From NCBI RefSeq assembly GCF_900090195.1, contig NZ_LT607803.1, positions 434,001 through 498,000 of the forward strand: 64,000 nucleotides of DNA. Reading direction: 5' to 3'. Below, piece after piece: positions 43,308-52,775 of the stretch. Both the position numbers and the translations under genes were made by a program. Within the stretch, counting starts at the first letter, position 1. Every line of letters starts with the position of its first letter. The notes under the pieces are model-generated. The model saw only the letters and a program-made list of their open reading frames with translations, was not told where the DNA came from and did no database searches. Source of the stretch: Variovorax sp. HW608. GTDB lineage: Bacteria > Pseudomonadota > Gammaproteobacteria > Burkholderiales > Burkholderiaceae_C.

Positions 43308-44528
43308 ATGTCAGTTGCTGAAGCGTCCCAATCCCCGGCGAACGGCGCATGCGGATCGCCCATGTCCCTGCCTTGGGCCGAACGGCTCATTGCCATCGAC
43401 ACGGTGAGCCGAAACTCGAATCTCGGCCTCATCGAAACTGTTCGCGACTACCTTCGTGGCGTGGGCATCGAGTCGATCCTCACGTATCACGAGAGCGGCA
43501 ACTGGGCCAACCTTTTCGCGACCATTCCAGCGCACGACGGCTCGACGAACGGTGGCGTGGTGCTCTCGGGCCATACCGACGTTGTGCCTGTTGACGGGCA
43601 GGATTGGCACAGTGACCCGTTCAGGCCCGTGGTTCGCGACGGCAAGCTGTACGGTCGTGGAAGCTGCGACATGAAAGGCTTCATCGGCGCCGCGCTGGCT
43701 CTCGTCCCGGCGATGCAGCGTGCCAAGCTGGCCAAGCCCATCCACTTCGCATTCTCCTACGACGAGGAGGTGACCTGCCTCGGGGCGCCCGTCATGCTGG
43801 AAGACCTGGCGCGGCGGGGTATCCGGCCCGACGGGTGCATCATCGGTGAGCCGACGAGCATGCGTCCCATCGTGGCGCACAAGGGCATCAACGCATATCG
43901 CTGCTGCGTGCGCGGTCATGCTGCGCATTCGTCGCTCACCCCGCGCGGCTTGAACTCGATCGAGTACGCCTCACGGCTGATCTGCTTCATCCGCGACATG
44001 GCCGACAAGTATCGTGCGCAAGGCCCGTTCGAAGAGTTTTACGATGTGCCGTTCACCACCGCGCAGACCAGCACGATCAACGGCGGAATTGCCATGAACA
44101 CGGTGCCGGCCGAGTGTGAATTCCAGTTCGAATTCCGCAATCTGCCAACCATGGATCCGAAGCCGATCTTCGAGTCCATTAACAAGTACGCGATGGAGAC
44201 TCTGCTCCCACAGATGCGCAAGGAGCACCCGTCCGGCTCCATCGAGTTCTCGCTCATCTCGGATGCGCCGGGATTCGATGCCTCGGAAGACGCCGCCATT
44301 ACGAAGCTGGTGCGTGCACTTACGGGTGATTCTGAAAGGCGCAAGGTGGCCTATGGCACCGAGGCTGGCCAGTTCCAGCAAGCTGGCATCCCCAGCGTTG
44401 TGTGCGGGCCAGGAGACATCGAACAGGCCCACCGTGCGAACGAGTTCGTCTCGTTGCAGCAGTTGGCCGAGTGCGAGCGCTTCATGAGTCGAGTGATCGA
44501 GAGCATGACCGTCGGCGCAGCCGGCTGA
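43308..44528 (+). CDS. M20-family deacylase, acetylornithine deacetylase (ArgE)-like
   Basis: 406-residue zinc amidohydrolase. Metal and catalytic motifs are SGHTDVVPVDGQDWHSDPF (His/Asp), GRGSCDMKGF, and DEEVTCLGAP (Glu-Glu); the dimerisation lid carries HAAHSS. The ATG at 43308 has GGAG 5-9 bp upstream. The family removes acyl groups from N-acyl amino acids. Its position before an aminotransferase, an aldehyde dehydrogenase and methylaspartate ammonia-lyase, away from arginine genes, suggests a catabolic N-acyl amino acid substrate rather than arginine biosynthesis. Confidence 0.9.
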   Translation: MSVAEASQSPANGACGSPMSLPWAERLIAIDTVSRNSNLGLIETVRDYLRGVGIESILTYHESGNWANLFATIPAHDGSTNGGVVLSGHTDVVPVDGQDWHSDPFRPVVRDGKLYGRGSCDMKGFIGAALALVPAMQRAKLAKPIHFAFSYDEEVTCLGAPVMLEDLARRGIRPDGCIIGEPTSMRPIVAHKGINAYRCCVRGHAAHSSLTPRGLNSIEYASRLICFIRDMADKYRAQGPFEEFYDVPFTTAQTSTINGGIAMNTVPAECEFQFEFRNLPTMDPKPIFESINKYAMETLLPQMRKEHPSGSIEFSLISDAPGFDASEDAAITKLVRALTGDSERRKVAYGTEAGQFQQAGIPSVVCGPGDIEQAHRANEFVSLQQLAECERFMSRVIESMTVGAAG

Positions 44529-44759
44529 CACCGCCCAGCTGAAGGCGCTCTACTTGGCAGAATCAACGGAGGTTCATCAAATACCAATCTTGCCGATGAA
44601 CAAGGCAAAGCACTAGTTTCGACGCACGTGCCGTGGGAGGTGTCATGCCGCCCGCGCGCACGCGCCGCGAAGCCGGAGATCGCTGCGGGTCTTACACATC
44701 ACACTCGTTGGCTTGAATACTTCAGGTCAAAGCCCATGGCGAAGAGCCCTCGAGACGGT

Positions 44760-44806
44760 GATGGGGTCAATAAAGGATTTCCATTAAAACCAACCCCATC
44801 CTTTTT
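44760..44806 (+). promoter_or_regulatory. Hairpin plus T-run directly before aminotransferase gene
   Basis: GATGGGGT (44760-44767) pairs with ACCCCATC (44793-44800), followed at once by CTTTTT. This looks like an intrinsic terminator, yet the T-run merges into the GGAG ribosome site of the next gene. It could end the ArgE-like transcript or act as an attenuator. Confidence 0.5.
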
Positions 44807-44818
44807 GGAGTGATTAAC

Positions 44819-46204
44819 ATGACGCTGCAATCCTCGAAGACGCTCGCGCAAACTGATATCACCACGGGTCTTCACCCGTTCACCAACGCCCGTGCTCACG
44901 AAACCAAAGGCCCGCTCATCATGGAGCGCGGCGATGGTATCTACGTGTATGACACGAACGGCAAGCAATACATCGAGAGCTTCGGTGGCCTCTGGTCCGT
45001 GGCGCTAGGCTTCAGCGAAAGGCGGCTGGCAGCTGCAGCGACAGAGCAACTCAACAAGTTGCCCTTCTATCACACGTTCAATCACATGAGCCACGAGCCG
45101 ACGATCCGTTTGGCCGACAAGCTCGTTCAAATGACGCCGGATCATCTCACCCGTGCGGCCTTCACCAATTCGGGGTCGGAGGCGAACGACACGGTAATCA
45201 AGATGATCTGGTATTGGAACAATGCACGAGGACTTCCCAAGAAGAAGAAGTTCCTGGCGCGCCTGAAGGGTTACCACGGCACCAGCATGGCGTCCGCCAG
45301 CCTGACTGGTCTGCCCAACAGCCACCGCGACTTCGATCTCCCCAACATCCCGGTCAAGCATCTGATGACCCCGCATCTGCGCACCTCCGGGCTCGATGGC
45401 GAAACCGAAGAGGAATTCTGCGCTCGCCTCATCAAGGAGGCCGAGGATTACATCCTGAGCGAAGGTCCTGACACCATTGCTGCCTTCATAGGCGAGCCCC
45501 TCATGGCGGCTGCCGGCGTGTTGCCGCCCCCCAAGGGCTACTGGCAGGGTATCGAAGCGCTGTGCCGCAAGTACGACATCCTGTTGATCGCCGACGAGGT
45601 GGTGAACGGCTTCGGGCGCCTGGGCACGATGTTCGGCTCCACCTACTATGAGTTCAAGCCGGACATCATGGTGATGTCCAAGCAACTGACGTCGTCGTAC
45701 ATGCCGCTGGCAGCTATCCTCTTCACCGAAGAGCTCTACAACGGGATCGCGGACAACACCTCCAAGATCGGCACCTGGGGGCACGGATACACGACCACGG
45801 GCCATCCCGTGGCGACCGCTGTGGCGCTTGAGAACATCAAGATCATCGAAGAACGCGACCTGGTTGGGAATGCAGCTCGGGTGGGCAAGGTTTTCCAGCA
45901 GAAGCTGCGCGAACTGTCCTCGCACCCGATCGTGGGAGATGTCCGGGGTGTCGGCCTCATGGCGGGTGTGGAGATGGCGCCGGACAAGAACTCCCGGCGT
46001 CCGTTCTCGCAGGTTGGCAAGGCCGGGGCGCGGGCCTTTGCCGCCGCACTCGAGAACGGCTTGGTGGTGCGCGTGATCGGCGACACCATCGCTTTCTGCC
46101 CGCCGCTGATCATTACCGAAGAGCAGTCGCTCGATCTGGTGTCGCGGTTCACCCGCGTGCTCGACACGACCGCCGAGTTCGTCCGCAAGGAAAGCATCGG
46201 CTGA
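44819..46204 (+). CDS. Class III (omega) aminotransferase
   Basis: 461-residue PLP enzyme of the omega-amino acid:pyruvate/putrescine aminotransferase group. The cofactor lysine is Lys288 in MSKQLTSSYMPL and the pyridine-binding Asp259 is in LLIADEVVNGFGRLG; NSGSEANDT binds phosphate. The ATG at 44819 has TTTGGAG upstream. It would move a terminal or alpha amino group to pyruvate and give a semialdehyde or keto acid, which the following aldehyde dehydrogenase gene could oxidise. Confidence 0.92.
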   Translation: MTLQSSKTLAQTDITTGLHPFTNARAHETKGPLIMERGDGIYVYDTNGKQYIESFGGLWSVALGFSERRLAAAATEQLNKLPFYHTFNHMSHEPTIRLADKLVQMTPDHLTRAAFTNSGSEANDTVIKMIWYWNNARGLPKKKKFLARLKGYHGTSMASASLTGLPNSHRDFDLPNIPVKHLMTPHLRTSGLDGETEEEFCARLIKEAEDYILSEGPDTIAAFIGEPLMAAAGVLPPPKGYWQGIEALCRKYDILLIADEVVNGFGRLGTMFGSTYYEFKPDIMVMSKQLTSSYMPLAAILFTEELYNGIADNTSKIGTWGHGYTTTGHPVATAVALENIKIIEERDLVGNAARVGKVFQQKLRELSSHPIVGDVRGVGLMAGVEMAPDKNSRRPFSQVGKAGARAFAAALENGLVVRVIGDTIAFCPPLIITEEQSLDLVSRFTRVLDTTAEFVRKESIG

Positions 46205-46213
46205 CTGAGGTCA

Positions 46214-46249
46214 CCCGGGCCACGCGTTTCCAGCGTTTGTGGGCCCGGG
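46214..46249 (+). terminator. GC-rich hairpin between aminotransferase and dehydrogenase
   Basis: CCCGGGCCAC pairs with GTGGGCCCGGG, with one bulge and a 14-base loop, 10 bp after the aminotransferase stop. It has no T-run, so it could be a pause or processing site instead of a true terminator. Confidence 0.35.
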
Positions 46250-46415
46250 CTCGATGGAGCCCAGGGCAGATCGGGGAGGTCGGTGAGCTCCACGGTCTGC
46301 TCCGCAGTGCCAGGGGGCCGGCTCGCGGGTCTGAACGGCGTTGCTCGGAGTCGCTCGGGCCGCACGGATTCCGGGGTTTCGGGATGGACTTCGAAGGTGA
46401 AGGATGGAGATTGAT

Positions 46416-47852
46416 ATGTTGATGAATGACCAGGACGCCCACCTCTACATCAAGGGCCGCTGGGTAGTAGGTCAGGCGGGCACGCTTGACAACATCGATC
46501 CGGCCAATGGCCAGCGCATCGGTGTCGTGAGTCTGGCCGATGAGACGCAGGTCAGCGCGGCGCTCGATGCTGCGTCGGGCAGCTTCCCGGCTTGGAGCGC
46601 CTCGAACCCTCGCATTCGGGGCCAGATACTGAAGAAGGCTGCTGCGTTGCTTCGGGAGCGGTTGGGCGAATTGAGCGAGGCGTTGCTGCTTGAAGGCGGC
46701 AAGACGCGCGCCGATGCCAGTGGTGAAGCGCAGCGGGCCATTGAGACTCTGAATTGGAACGGGGAGGAAGCGCCCCGAGTCTCCGGCAAGGTATACAGCG
46801 GCATCGTCGATGGAAGCACTCGCTACTCGGTGCCTGTCCCGTTGGGCGTCGCGGTGGCGATCACGGCCTGGAATTTCCCGGCCGTGCTGATCGCCCGCAA
46901 GCTCGGTGCCGCACTGGCTGCCGGTTGCACGGTGGTGCTCAAGGCGTCGGAGTTCACCCCCCGTACGGCCTGTGCGATCGTGAAGGCGTTGGCCGATGCT
47001 GGTTTACCTGAAGGCGTGGTCAATCTGGTATTCGGTGATCCGGTGACGGTCAGCGAGCAGCTGTTGTCGTCGCCTGTGGTCAAGGTGCTGTCCTTCACCG
47101 GCTCGACCCATGTAGGCAAGCAGCTGGCCGGCCTGGCCGCCAAGCAGCTGATTCGCCCGGTGCTGGAGTTGGGTGGCCATGCACCGGTGATCGCATGGAG
47201 CGACGCCGACGTCGATCGCGTGGTTGCAGTGACGGCGCCTGCCAAGTTCGGCACGGCCGGTCAGTCTTGCGTGGCGCCCACACGCTACCTGGTGCATCGC
47301 GACCTGCACGACAAGCTGGTGCAGGCGCTCGTGGCCAAGGCGCGGTCCTACTGCCTGGGGCACGGACACGAAGAGTCCGCCAACCTCGGGCCGGTGGCGC
47401 ACGCCAGACGCGTTCGCGCGCTTCAGGAACTGGTCGATGACGCGGTGGCCAAGGGTGCGTCGGTCGAAACCGGTGGCGCCAAGGCGGATCTCCCCGGTTT
47501 CTTCTTCCAGCCGACCGTACTGAGTGGCGTGCCGAGGGATGCGGAGCTCCTCTCCGAAGAACCGTTCGGTCCCATCGCTACGGTACAGGCATTCAGCACG
47601 CTGGATGAGGCCATCGAGCTGGCGAATGCCGCCCCTTACGCTTTCGCCGCCTACCTGTTCACCGACTCCATGCGTGTTCGCAACGAAGTGGTGAGTCGAC
47701 TTCAGGCGTCGAACATCGGGGTGAACCAGACGGCCCCTTCGCTGCCGGATGTCCCGCTGGGAGGCTTGGGTAACAGCGGCTATGGCTACGAGGGGGGGAC
47801 GGACGGCGTCCTGGCCTACATGCAGTTGCGCTTGGTGTCCCAGTCAACGTGA
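46416..47852 (+). CDS. NAD(P)-dependent aldehyde dehydrogenase
   Basis: 478-residue ALDH. The catalytic cysteine is in FGTAGQSCVAPTRY, the general base glutamate in LELGGHAP, the NAD motif in FTGSTHVGKQ, and the C-terminal LGGLGNSGYGYEGGT closes the active site. Of the possible starts at 46404, 46416 and 46422, GGAG 7 bp before 46416 favours that one. It probably oxidises the semialdehyde from the aminotransferase. A 31-codon copy of its 3' end lies at 18298-18393. Confidence 0.92.
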   Translation: MLMNDQDAHLYIKGRWVVGQAGTLDNIDPANGQRIGVVSLADETQVSAALDAASGSFPAWSASNPRIRGQILKKAAALLRERLGELSEALLLEGGKTRADASGEAQRAIETLNWNGEEAPRVSGKVYSGIVDGSTRYSVPVPLGVAVAITAWNFPAVLIARKLGAALAAGCTVVLKASEFTPRTACAIVKALADAGLPEGVVNLVFGDPVTVSEQLLSSPVVKVLSFTGSTHVGKQLAGLAAKQLIRPVLELGGHAPVIAWSDADVDRVVAVTAPAKFGTAGQSCVAPTRYLVHRDLHDKLVQALVAKARSYCLGHGHEESANLGPVAHARRVRALQELVDDAVAKGASVETGGAKADLPGFFFQPTVLSGVPRDAELLSEEPFGPIATVQAFSTLDEAIELANAAPYAFAAYLFTDSMRVRNEVVSRLQASNIGVNQTAPSLPDVPLGGLGNSGYGYEGGTDGVLAYMQLRLVSQST

Positions 47853-47910
47853 GCGCGTGGACTGTCGCGCTAGGGATTGCACGGCGTCCCCTGACGTCCA
47901 TTGATGAAAC

Positions 47911-47931
47911 GCAGCCACCCCTGGTGGCTGC
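47911..47931 (+). promoter_or_regulatory. Perfect 9-bp hairpin in methylaspartate ammonia-lyase leader
   Basis: GCAGCCACC-CCT-GGTGGCTGC ends 20 bp before the ammonia-lyase ATG. There is no T-run. It may be an RNA element affecting translation, or an operator. Confidence 0.45.
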
Positions 47932-47951
47932 TCCTATTGAAGGTTGAAGAT

Positions 47952-49217
47952 ATGTCCCGATCAATCACCATCCAAAAAGTCATTGCAAGCCCTGGTGTGG
48001 GGTCGTTCTTCTTCGACGACCAGGCCGCCATCAAGGCCGGTGCGCAACGTGATGGCGCCGCCTATAAAGGCAAGGCACAGACCCCGGGCTTCCAAGCGGT
48101 GCGGGAACCGGCAGAGTCTGTTTCGGTCATGCTGGTGCTGAGTGACGGCTACATCGCGAAGGGGGATTGCGCGAGTGTCCAATACACCGGCGTCGGCGGG
48201 AGAGAGCCGCGCTTTCATGCCGCACAGCTGGCGGCACAGATCGAGCAGAACCTGGCGCCGCAATTGTGGGGCGTGGACGTCCGGTCGTTTCGCCGGACCG
48301 CGGGGTATGCCGAGAAAGTGATCGACGGCCTGTTCGAATCCAAGCGCGCTGCCGCGTACGGGGTCTCGCAGGCGCTGCTGGATGCCGCGGCGCACGCGGC
48401 TGGCCATCACCTGATGGCGCAGGTGGTCAAGGACGAGTGGGGCATTGAATCGCAGCTTGCCGCTGTGCCGATCTATGGGCAATGCGGCGATGAGCGATAC
48501 ACCAACGTTGACAAGATGATTCTCAAGCGCGTGCCCGTGATGCCTCATGGCCTCATCAACACGCGTGAGTTGGTGGGTGCAGACGGTGCCGCCCTCGAGA
48601 CCTATATCGGCTGGCTGCGTGCTCGCATCGCTCAACTGCGCAGCTCGCACGACTACGAGCCTGTCATCCACCTGGACGTCTACGGCCTGATCGGCGCGGT
48701 GGCCGCTGGTTCCATCGATAAGACCGCAGACATCATCCAACGTCTGGAAAGCGCTGCTGGTCCGCACCTACTGCGCATCGAGCATCCCCTGGATGCCGGC
48801 GGCCGGGACGCGCAGATCGCCGCCTTGGCCAAGCTCCGGCAGATGCTGAAGGCACGTGGCAGTAAGGTGGGGATCATCGCCGACGAATGGGCCAACACGG
48901 CGGAAGACGTGCACCTGTTCGTCAAGGCCGGCGCCGTGGACATGGTACAGATCAAGACGCCCGATCTGGGGTCGCTGCACAACTCGATCGATGCCATTCT
49001 CGACTGCCATCAGCACGGCGTCGGGCCGGTGCTGGGCGGTACCTGTGCGGAGACGGATCTGTCGGCCCGCGCGACGACGAACATCGGTGTGGCCACCGGC
49101 GTGACCCAGATGCTGGCCAAACCTGGCATGGGTTTTGATGAAGGCTTCAACATCGTGTTCAACGAGATGAATCGGGTGCTGCGCTCGGCGAAGGCCTTGA
49201 ACCTCGCGGACGTATGA
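47952..49217 (+). CDS. mal: Methylaspartate ammonia-lyase (3-methylaspartase)
   Basis: 421-residue enolase-superfamily enzyme that eliminates ammonia from threo-3-methylaspartate to give mesaconate. Family active-site residues can be read with a constant offset of 4-5 from the clostridial enzyme: Gln177 (IYGQCGD), His199 (MPHG), metal ligands Asp242 (LDVYG), Glu277 (RIEHP) and Asp311 (IADEW), Gln333 and the base Lys335 (VQIKTPDLG), and Thr364/Cys365. The ATG at 47952 fits homology; the open frame starts earlier. It follows the aldehyde dehydrogenase by 99 bp. No glutamate mutase gene is in the window, so methylaspartate must come from elsewhere. Confidence 0.95.
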   Translation: MSRSITIQKVIASPGVGSFFFDDQAAIKAGAQRDGAAYKGKAQTPGFQAVREPAESVSVMLVLSDGYIAKGDCASVQYTGVGGREPRFHAAQLAAQIEQNLAPQLWGVDVRSFRRTAGYAEKVIDGLFESKRAAAYGVSQALLDAAAHAAGHHLMAQVVKDEWGIESQLAAVPIYGQCGDERYTNVDKMILKRVPVMPHGLINTRELVGADGAALETYIGWLRARIAQLRSSHDYEPVIHLDVYGLIGAVAAGSIDKTADIIQRLESAAGPHLLRIEHPLDAGGRDAQIAALAKLRQMLKARGSKVGIIADEWANTAEDVHLFVKAGAVDMVQIKTPDLGSLHNSIDAILDCHQHGVGPVLGGTCAETDLSARATTNIGVATGVTQMLAKPGMGFDEGFNIVFNEMNRVLRSAKALNLADV

Positions 49218-49372
49218 TCGCGGCATGAAGGCGGCCGGCAGGGCGGTGACGCCGGTCGGCACGCTCTTCATGTCCCGCTGAGCTGGCGATCTGAGGGACT
49301 GGACTGGCGGTGGCGCCATGGCCGGCGCACCGGGTCGGTATGCAGCCAAGACAAGCATTGCTGCCGCACCTC

Positions 49373-50500
49373 TCAGCGAACCAGATCGGGGGCCTGCTGG
49401 CTTGCCGGCGCAGGGTATCCCGGCGAGGCGTTCTCCCGATCCACGTAGGAAAAGCGAACGCGCTTGACGTTGCACAGCAGCTCGTAGGGGATGGTGCCTG
49501 CCGCACGAGCGACCACGTTCACATCCACCTGATTGCCCCAGAGTTCCACCGCGCTGCCGATGCCCGCGGTGGGTAGGTGCGTGATGTCGACGGTGAGCAT
49601 GTCCATCGACACGCGCCCCACCGTGCAGGCAGGTTGACCATCGACCCGCACGGGCGTACCGGTGGGGGCGGTGCGAGGGTAGCCGTCGGCATAGCCGATG
49701 GCAACAATACCGACGCGCGTGGGCTGCTTGGCAATGAAGGTGCCACCGTAGCCCAGGACGTCGCCGGGGCGAAGTTCGCGCACGGCGAAGATCTCGCTGC
49801 ACAGGGTCATGACGGGCTTGAGGCCGCTGTCCCCTTTCGGCATGGGATCGGCGCCGTACAGCAGGATGCCCGGTCGACCCCAATCGCGCCGGGCACATTC
49901 CCATTGCAGTAGGCCTGCCGAATTGCAGAGACTTCGATCGCCGGGCAACCCGGCCGTCGCGGCGTCGAACACCCGCGTTTGCTGCGCGGTGGCGTCGGAG
50001 TCCGGTTCATCGGCGCGCGCGAAGTGCGTCATGAGGGTCAGTTCCGAGACGCGGCCGTTGGCCTTCAGACGCGCGTAAGCCGCCGCAATGTCTCCCGGGG
50101 CGAAGCCGGCCCGTCCCATGCCGGAATTCACCTTGAGCCAGACGTTCAGGTCTCGCAGATGCCGTGCAGCTTCAATCATCCGCAACTGCGATTCCTGATG
50201 AACCACCACCCACAGTCCGTTCGCGTGGGCCAGATCCAGATCATCCGCCCCGAACGCGCCCTCGAGCAGCAGGATGGGCGCACCGATGCCCGCCTTGCGC
50301 AGCGAAACGGCCTCTTCGACAAAGGCGACGGCGAAGCCGTCGGCCAAGCCCGACAGCGCACGCGCGCACTGCGTGGCTCCGTGCCCGTAAGCGTTCGCCT
50401 TCAAGACGGCCAGAGCCCGGCCGCCGTGCCGTTGCCTGGCTAGCGCGTAGTTGTAGCGGAGCGCCTGCAGGTCGATGATGGCTTGCGTGGGGCGTGTCAT
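49373..50500 (-). CDS. Alanine racemase (catabolic DadX-like)
   Basis: 375-residue fold-type III PLP racemase. The cofactor lysine is Lys34 in AVLKANAYGHG; the opposite-face catalytic tyrosine is in LGYGGTF; VAIGYADGYPR is the conserved barrel/C-domain junction. It follows dadA by 3 bp on the minus strand, the usual catabolic dad arrangement: L-alanine is racemised and D-alanine then oxidised by DadA. It is convergent with the ammonia-lyase gene (155-bp gap). Confidence 0.93.
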   Translation of the reverse strand: MTRPTQAIIDLQALRYNYALARQRHGGRALAVLKANAYGHGATQCARALSGLADGFAVAFVEEAVSLRKAGIGAPILLLEGAFGADDLDLAHANGLWVVVHQESQLRMIEAARHLRDLNVWLKVNSGMGRAGFAPGDIAAAYARLKANGRVSELTLMTHFARADEPDSDATAQQTRVFDAATAGLPGDRSLCNSAGLLQWECARRDWGRPGILLYGADPMPKGDSGLKPVMTLCSEIFAVRELRPGDVLGYGGTFIAKQPTRVGIVAIGYADGYPRTAPTGTPVRVDGQPACTVGRVSMDMLTVDITHLPTAGIGSAVELWGNQVDVNVVARAAGTIPYELLCNVKRVRFSYVDRENASPGYPAPASQQAPDLVR

Positions 50501-50503
50501 GGG

Positions 50504-51799
50504 TCAGGCCGCCGCCGACGTCGAATGGGACGCGGACTGGCCCGCCCCAGGTGTGTAGCGATCGACGCCCAGACCGGCAGTGCTGATCTCGGGGCGGCGG
50601 TCGCAGATGAGGTCGGCGATCACGCGGCTCGATCCGCAGGACATGGTCCACCCAAGCGTACCGTGACCCGTGTTGAGGAACAGGTTGCGGAAGTGCGTGG
50701 CGCCAATGATCGGGGTGCTGTCTGGCGTCATGGGGCGCAGCCCCGTCCAGAATGTGGCGGTCGGCAGATCGCCACCCGGGAACAGATCGGTAACCACCAT
50801 TTCCAGCGTTTCGCGGCGGCGTGCGTCCAGCCGCAGATCGAAGCCGCCGAGCTCGGCCATGCCGCCGACGCGGATGCGGTCGCCCAGGCGAGTGAGCGCG
50901 ATCTTGTAAGTCTCGTCCAGCACCGTGGATTGCGGTGCCAGTGCCGGGTTCACCAGCGGGATGGTCAAGGAATAGCCCTTGACCGGATAGATGGGCAGGG
51001 ACAGACCCAGCGGCTTCAGCATCGCACGCGAGTAGCTGCCGAAGGCCATCACGTAGCGGTCGGCGGTCAGCAGTTGTCCGTTCACCTGCACACCGGCGAT
51101 GCGGTCGCCGGCAGTCGACAGACCGTCCACAGTTTGACCAAACTTGAACTCCACACCCAAGTTGCGGGCCAGGGTGGTGAGCTCGCACGTGAAGCGATTG
51201 CAGTCGCCCGTCTCGTCCCAGGGCAAACGCAGCCCGCCGGAGAGACGGTCGCGTGCCTGCGCCAGAGCCGGTTCGGCCCGCTGCAGTTCATCGCGGGTGA
51301 GCAGCTCGTAGGCCACTCCGCACTCCCGCAGCACGGAGATGTCGCGCTCGACCGAGTCCACCTGCGCCTGCGTCCGGAACAACTGCAAGGTGCCGCCGGT
51401 GCGCTCATCGTAGGCAATACCGGTCTCGGCGCGCAGCTGCTGCAGACAGCTGCGGCTGTACTCCGCCACGCGCATCATCCGCTCCTTGTTGACTGCGTAG
51501 CGTGCTGCGGTGCAGTTGCGTAGCATCTGCACGATCCAACTCAGCTGGAATAGGCTCCCGTCTGCGCGGATGGCCAGCGGCGCATGCTTCTGGAACAGCC
51601 ACTTGATGGCCTTCAACGGAATGCCGGGAGCCGCCCAGGGAGTGGAGTAGCCCGGCGAGACTTGGCCAGCGTTCGCAAAGCTCGTCTCGAGGGCTGGGCC
51701 CCCCTGGCGATCGATCACGGTAACTTGCGCGCCATCTTTCGCCAAGTAGTAGGCGCTTGTCACTCCGACCACGCCGCCTCCAAGAACAATAACTTTCAT
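50504..51799 (-). CDS. dadA: D-amino acid dehydrogenase small subunit
   Basis: 431-residue flavoprotein that deaminates D-amino acids, mainly D-alanine, to keto acids and passes electrons to the respiratory chain. The FAD motif is [15 protein letters not shown] at the N-terminus; [19 protein letters not shown] and the C-terminal [17 protein letters not shown] are diagnostic. The ATG at 51799 is chosen by homology; the frame is open upstream. It is preceded by a 72-codon gene and followed by the alanine racemase. Confidence 0.95.
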   Translation of the reverse strand: MKVIVLGGGVVGVTSAYYLAKDGAQVTVIDRQGGPALETSFANAGQVSPGYSTPWAAPGIPLKAIKWLFQKHAPLAIRADGSLFQLSWIVQMLRNCTAARYAVNKERMMRVAEYSRSCLQQLRAETGIAYDERTGGTLQLFRTQAQVDSVERDISVLRECGVAYELLTRDELQRAEPALAQARDRLSGGLRLPWDETGDCNRFTCELTTLARNLGVEFKFGQTVDGLSTAGDRIAGVQVNGQLLTADRYVMAFGSYSRAMLKPLGLSLPIYPVKGYSLTIPLVNPALAPQSTVLDETYKIALTRLGDRIRVGGMAELGGFDLRLDARRRETLEMVVTDLFPGGDLPTATFWTGLRPMTPDSTPIIGATHFRNLFLNTGHGTLGWTMSCGSSRVIADLICDRRPEISTAGLGVDRYTPGAGQSASHSTSAAA

Positions 51800-51816
51800 G
51801 GGTATTCCATCGAATC

Positions 51817-52035
51817 TCAAGCGATGATCAAGCCAAGCAACTGGACACAGCGCTTCCGCAGCAACTCGGAATCGCTCCCCAGCGCTCGCTGCAGGCACTC
51901 GTCGATATAGGCCCTGTCACTCTGCAGGCGCGACAGGTCGACCCACCAGCCCACGCCAGCCATGAGCCATTTGAAGTCGACCAGATTTAGAAAGGTGTCA
52001 TTTCCTTCCCGATCTTGGGTGCGTATCGCATTCAC
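51817..52035 (-). CDS. Small conserved-looking protein upstream of dadA
   Basis: 72-residue protein with no known domain, ending 17 bp before dadA and on the same strand. The core [20 protein letters not shown] followed by a helical C-terminus ([17 protein letters not shown]) reads as a real protein and resembles small hypothetical proteins I recall from Burkholderiales, from memory only. AGGAGCTGATA lies just upstream of the ATG. It is probably co-transcribed with dadA-alr; function unknown. Confidence 0.6.
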   Translation of the reverse strand: MNAIRTQDREGNDTFLNLVDFKWLMAGVGWWVDLSRLQSDRAYIDECLQRALGSDSELLRKRCVQLLGLIIA

Positions 52036-52775
52036 GTATATCAGCTCCTACAGAGGCCGACGTAGCTGAAAACCGCTACCCGGGCACCGCTAAGTACAGG
52101 GAACTTCGAGCCCCTCGGCTGGAGAGTGCCGTGTCCGAGCTATGCGTCTGAGCAGACACTTTGCGCGATAGTTGATGTGTTTTCTTTCAAGCGACGGCCG
52201 TTTCGTCTCAAACTGCCATCCGATCGGGCCCTGCCGCCATCGTCCGGAGCCACGCAGGCTCATGAAAGTGGCATTGGCACGTCCAGGCCGAGCATGCACA
52301 ACCCTCTCAGTGTGCAGTCTTCAAAGTGTGCGAGCCGGGCGACTCGTTGAACACGGCCTTCGTGTTGGGTTGAAGCTGCGCCTCCACGCTAGCGGTCGTG
52401 GTACTGATCCCAAAAGCCGAAGCGCCTTCCCGGCCGATCCGTGCAAAAGTGGGCACACGGGAGTAAGACTGTGGGCGAGGTCGAGGGCAACATCAGTCTG
52501 GGCCGGGACAACCGATCGTTGAAAAGGCGGCTGGACCGACTCGGTTGGGTGCGGAATTCGGGCCAGCTTGTCGCGATGACCGTGCCTATCCAGCCATAGG
52601 GCGGCTGTCGGGGCCATCGGCAGAAGGCGCTTGCCCAGGCCAACGCCGCGATCAATCTGACGAAATGATCTAGTGCATGAGGACTAGTTCGAGGCGGCCA
52701 TTGGAGTCTCAACAAGCGCATTGCTTCCAAAGTCAAGGAAGACGCGTTGTTCTCTTGAAATCGAAAGGTATCAGC
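52036..52775. other. Divergent region between dadA operon and CoA-transferase
   Basis: 740 bp. It contains the third copy of the dispersed motif at 52183-52210 (minus strand). From about 52460 to 52670 a plus-strand frame with a stop reads like degraded protein, but I cannot name it. No RNA gene is seen. Confidence 0.45.
52183..52210 (-). repeat. Dispersed 28-bp motif, copy 3
   Basis: On the minus strand it ends GGCCGTCGCTTGAAAGA, identical over these 17 bases to 43188-43204; 22 of 28 bases agree overall. It lies 148 bp upstream of the small gene preceding dadA, in the same orientation relative to it as copy 2 is to the ArgE-like gene. Confidence 0.5.
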
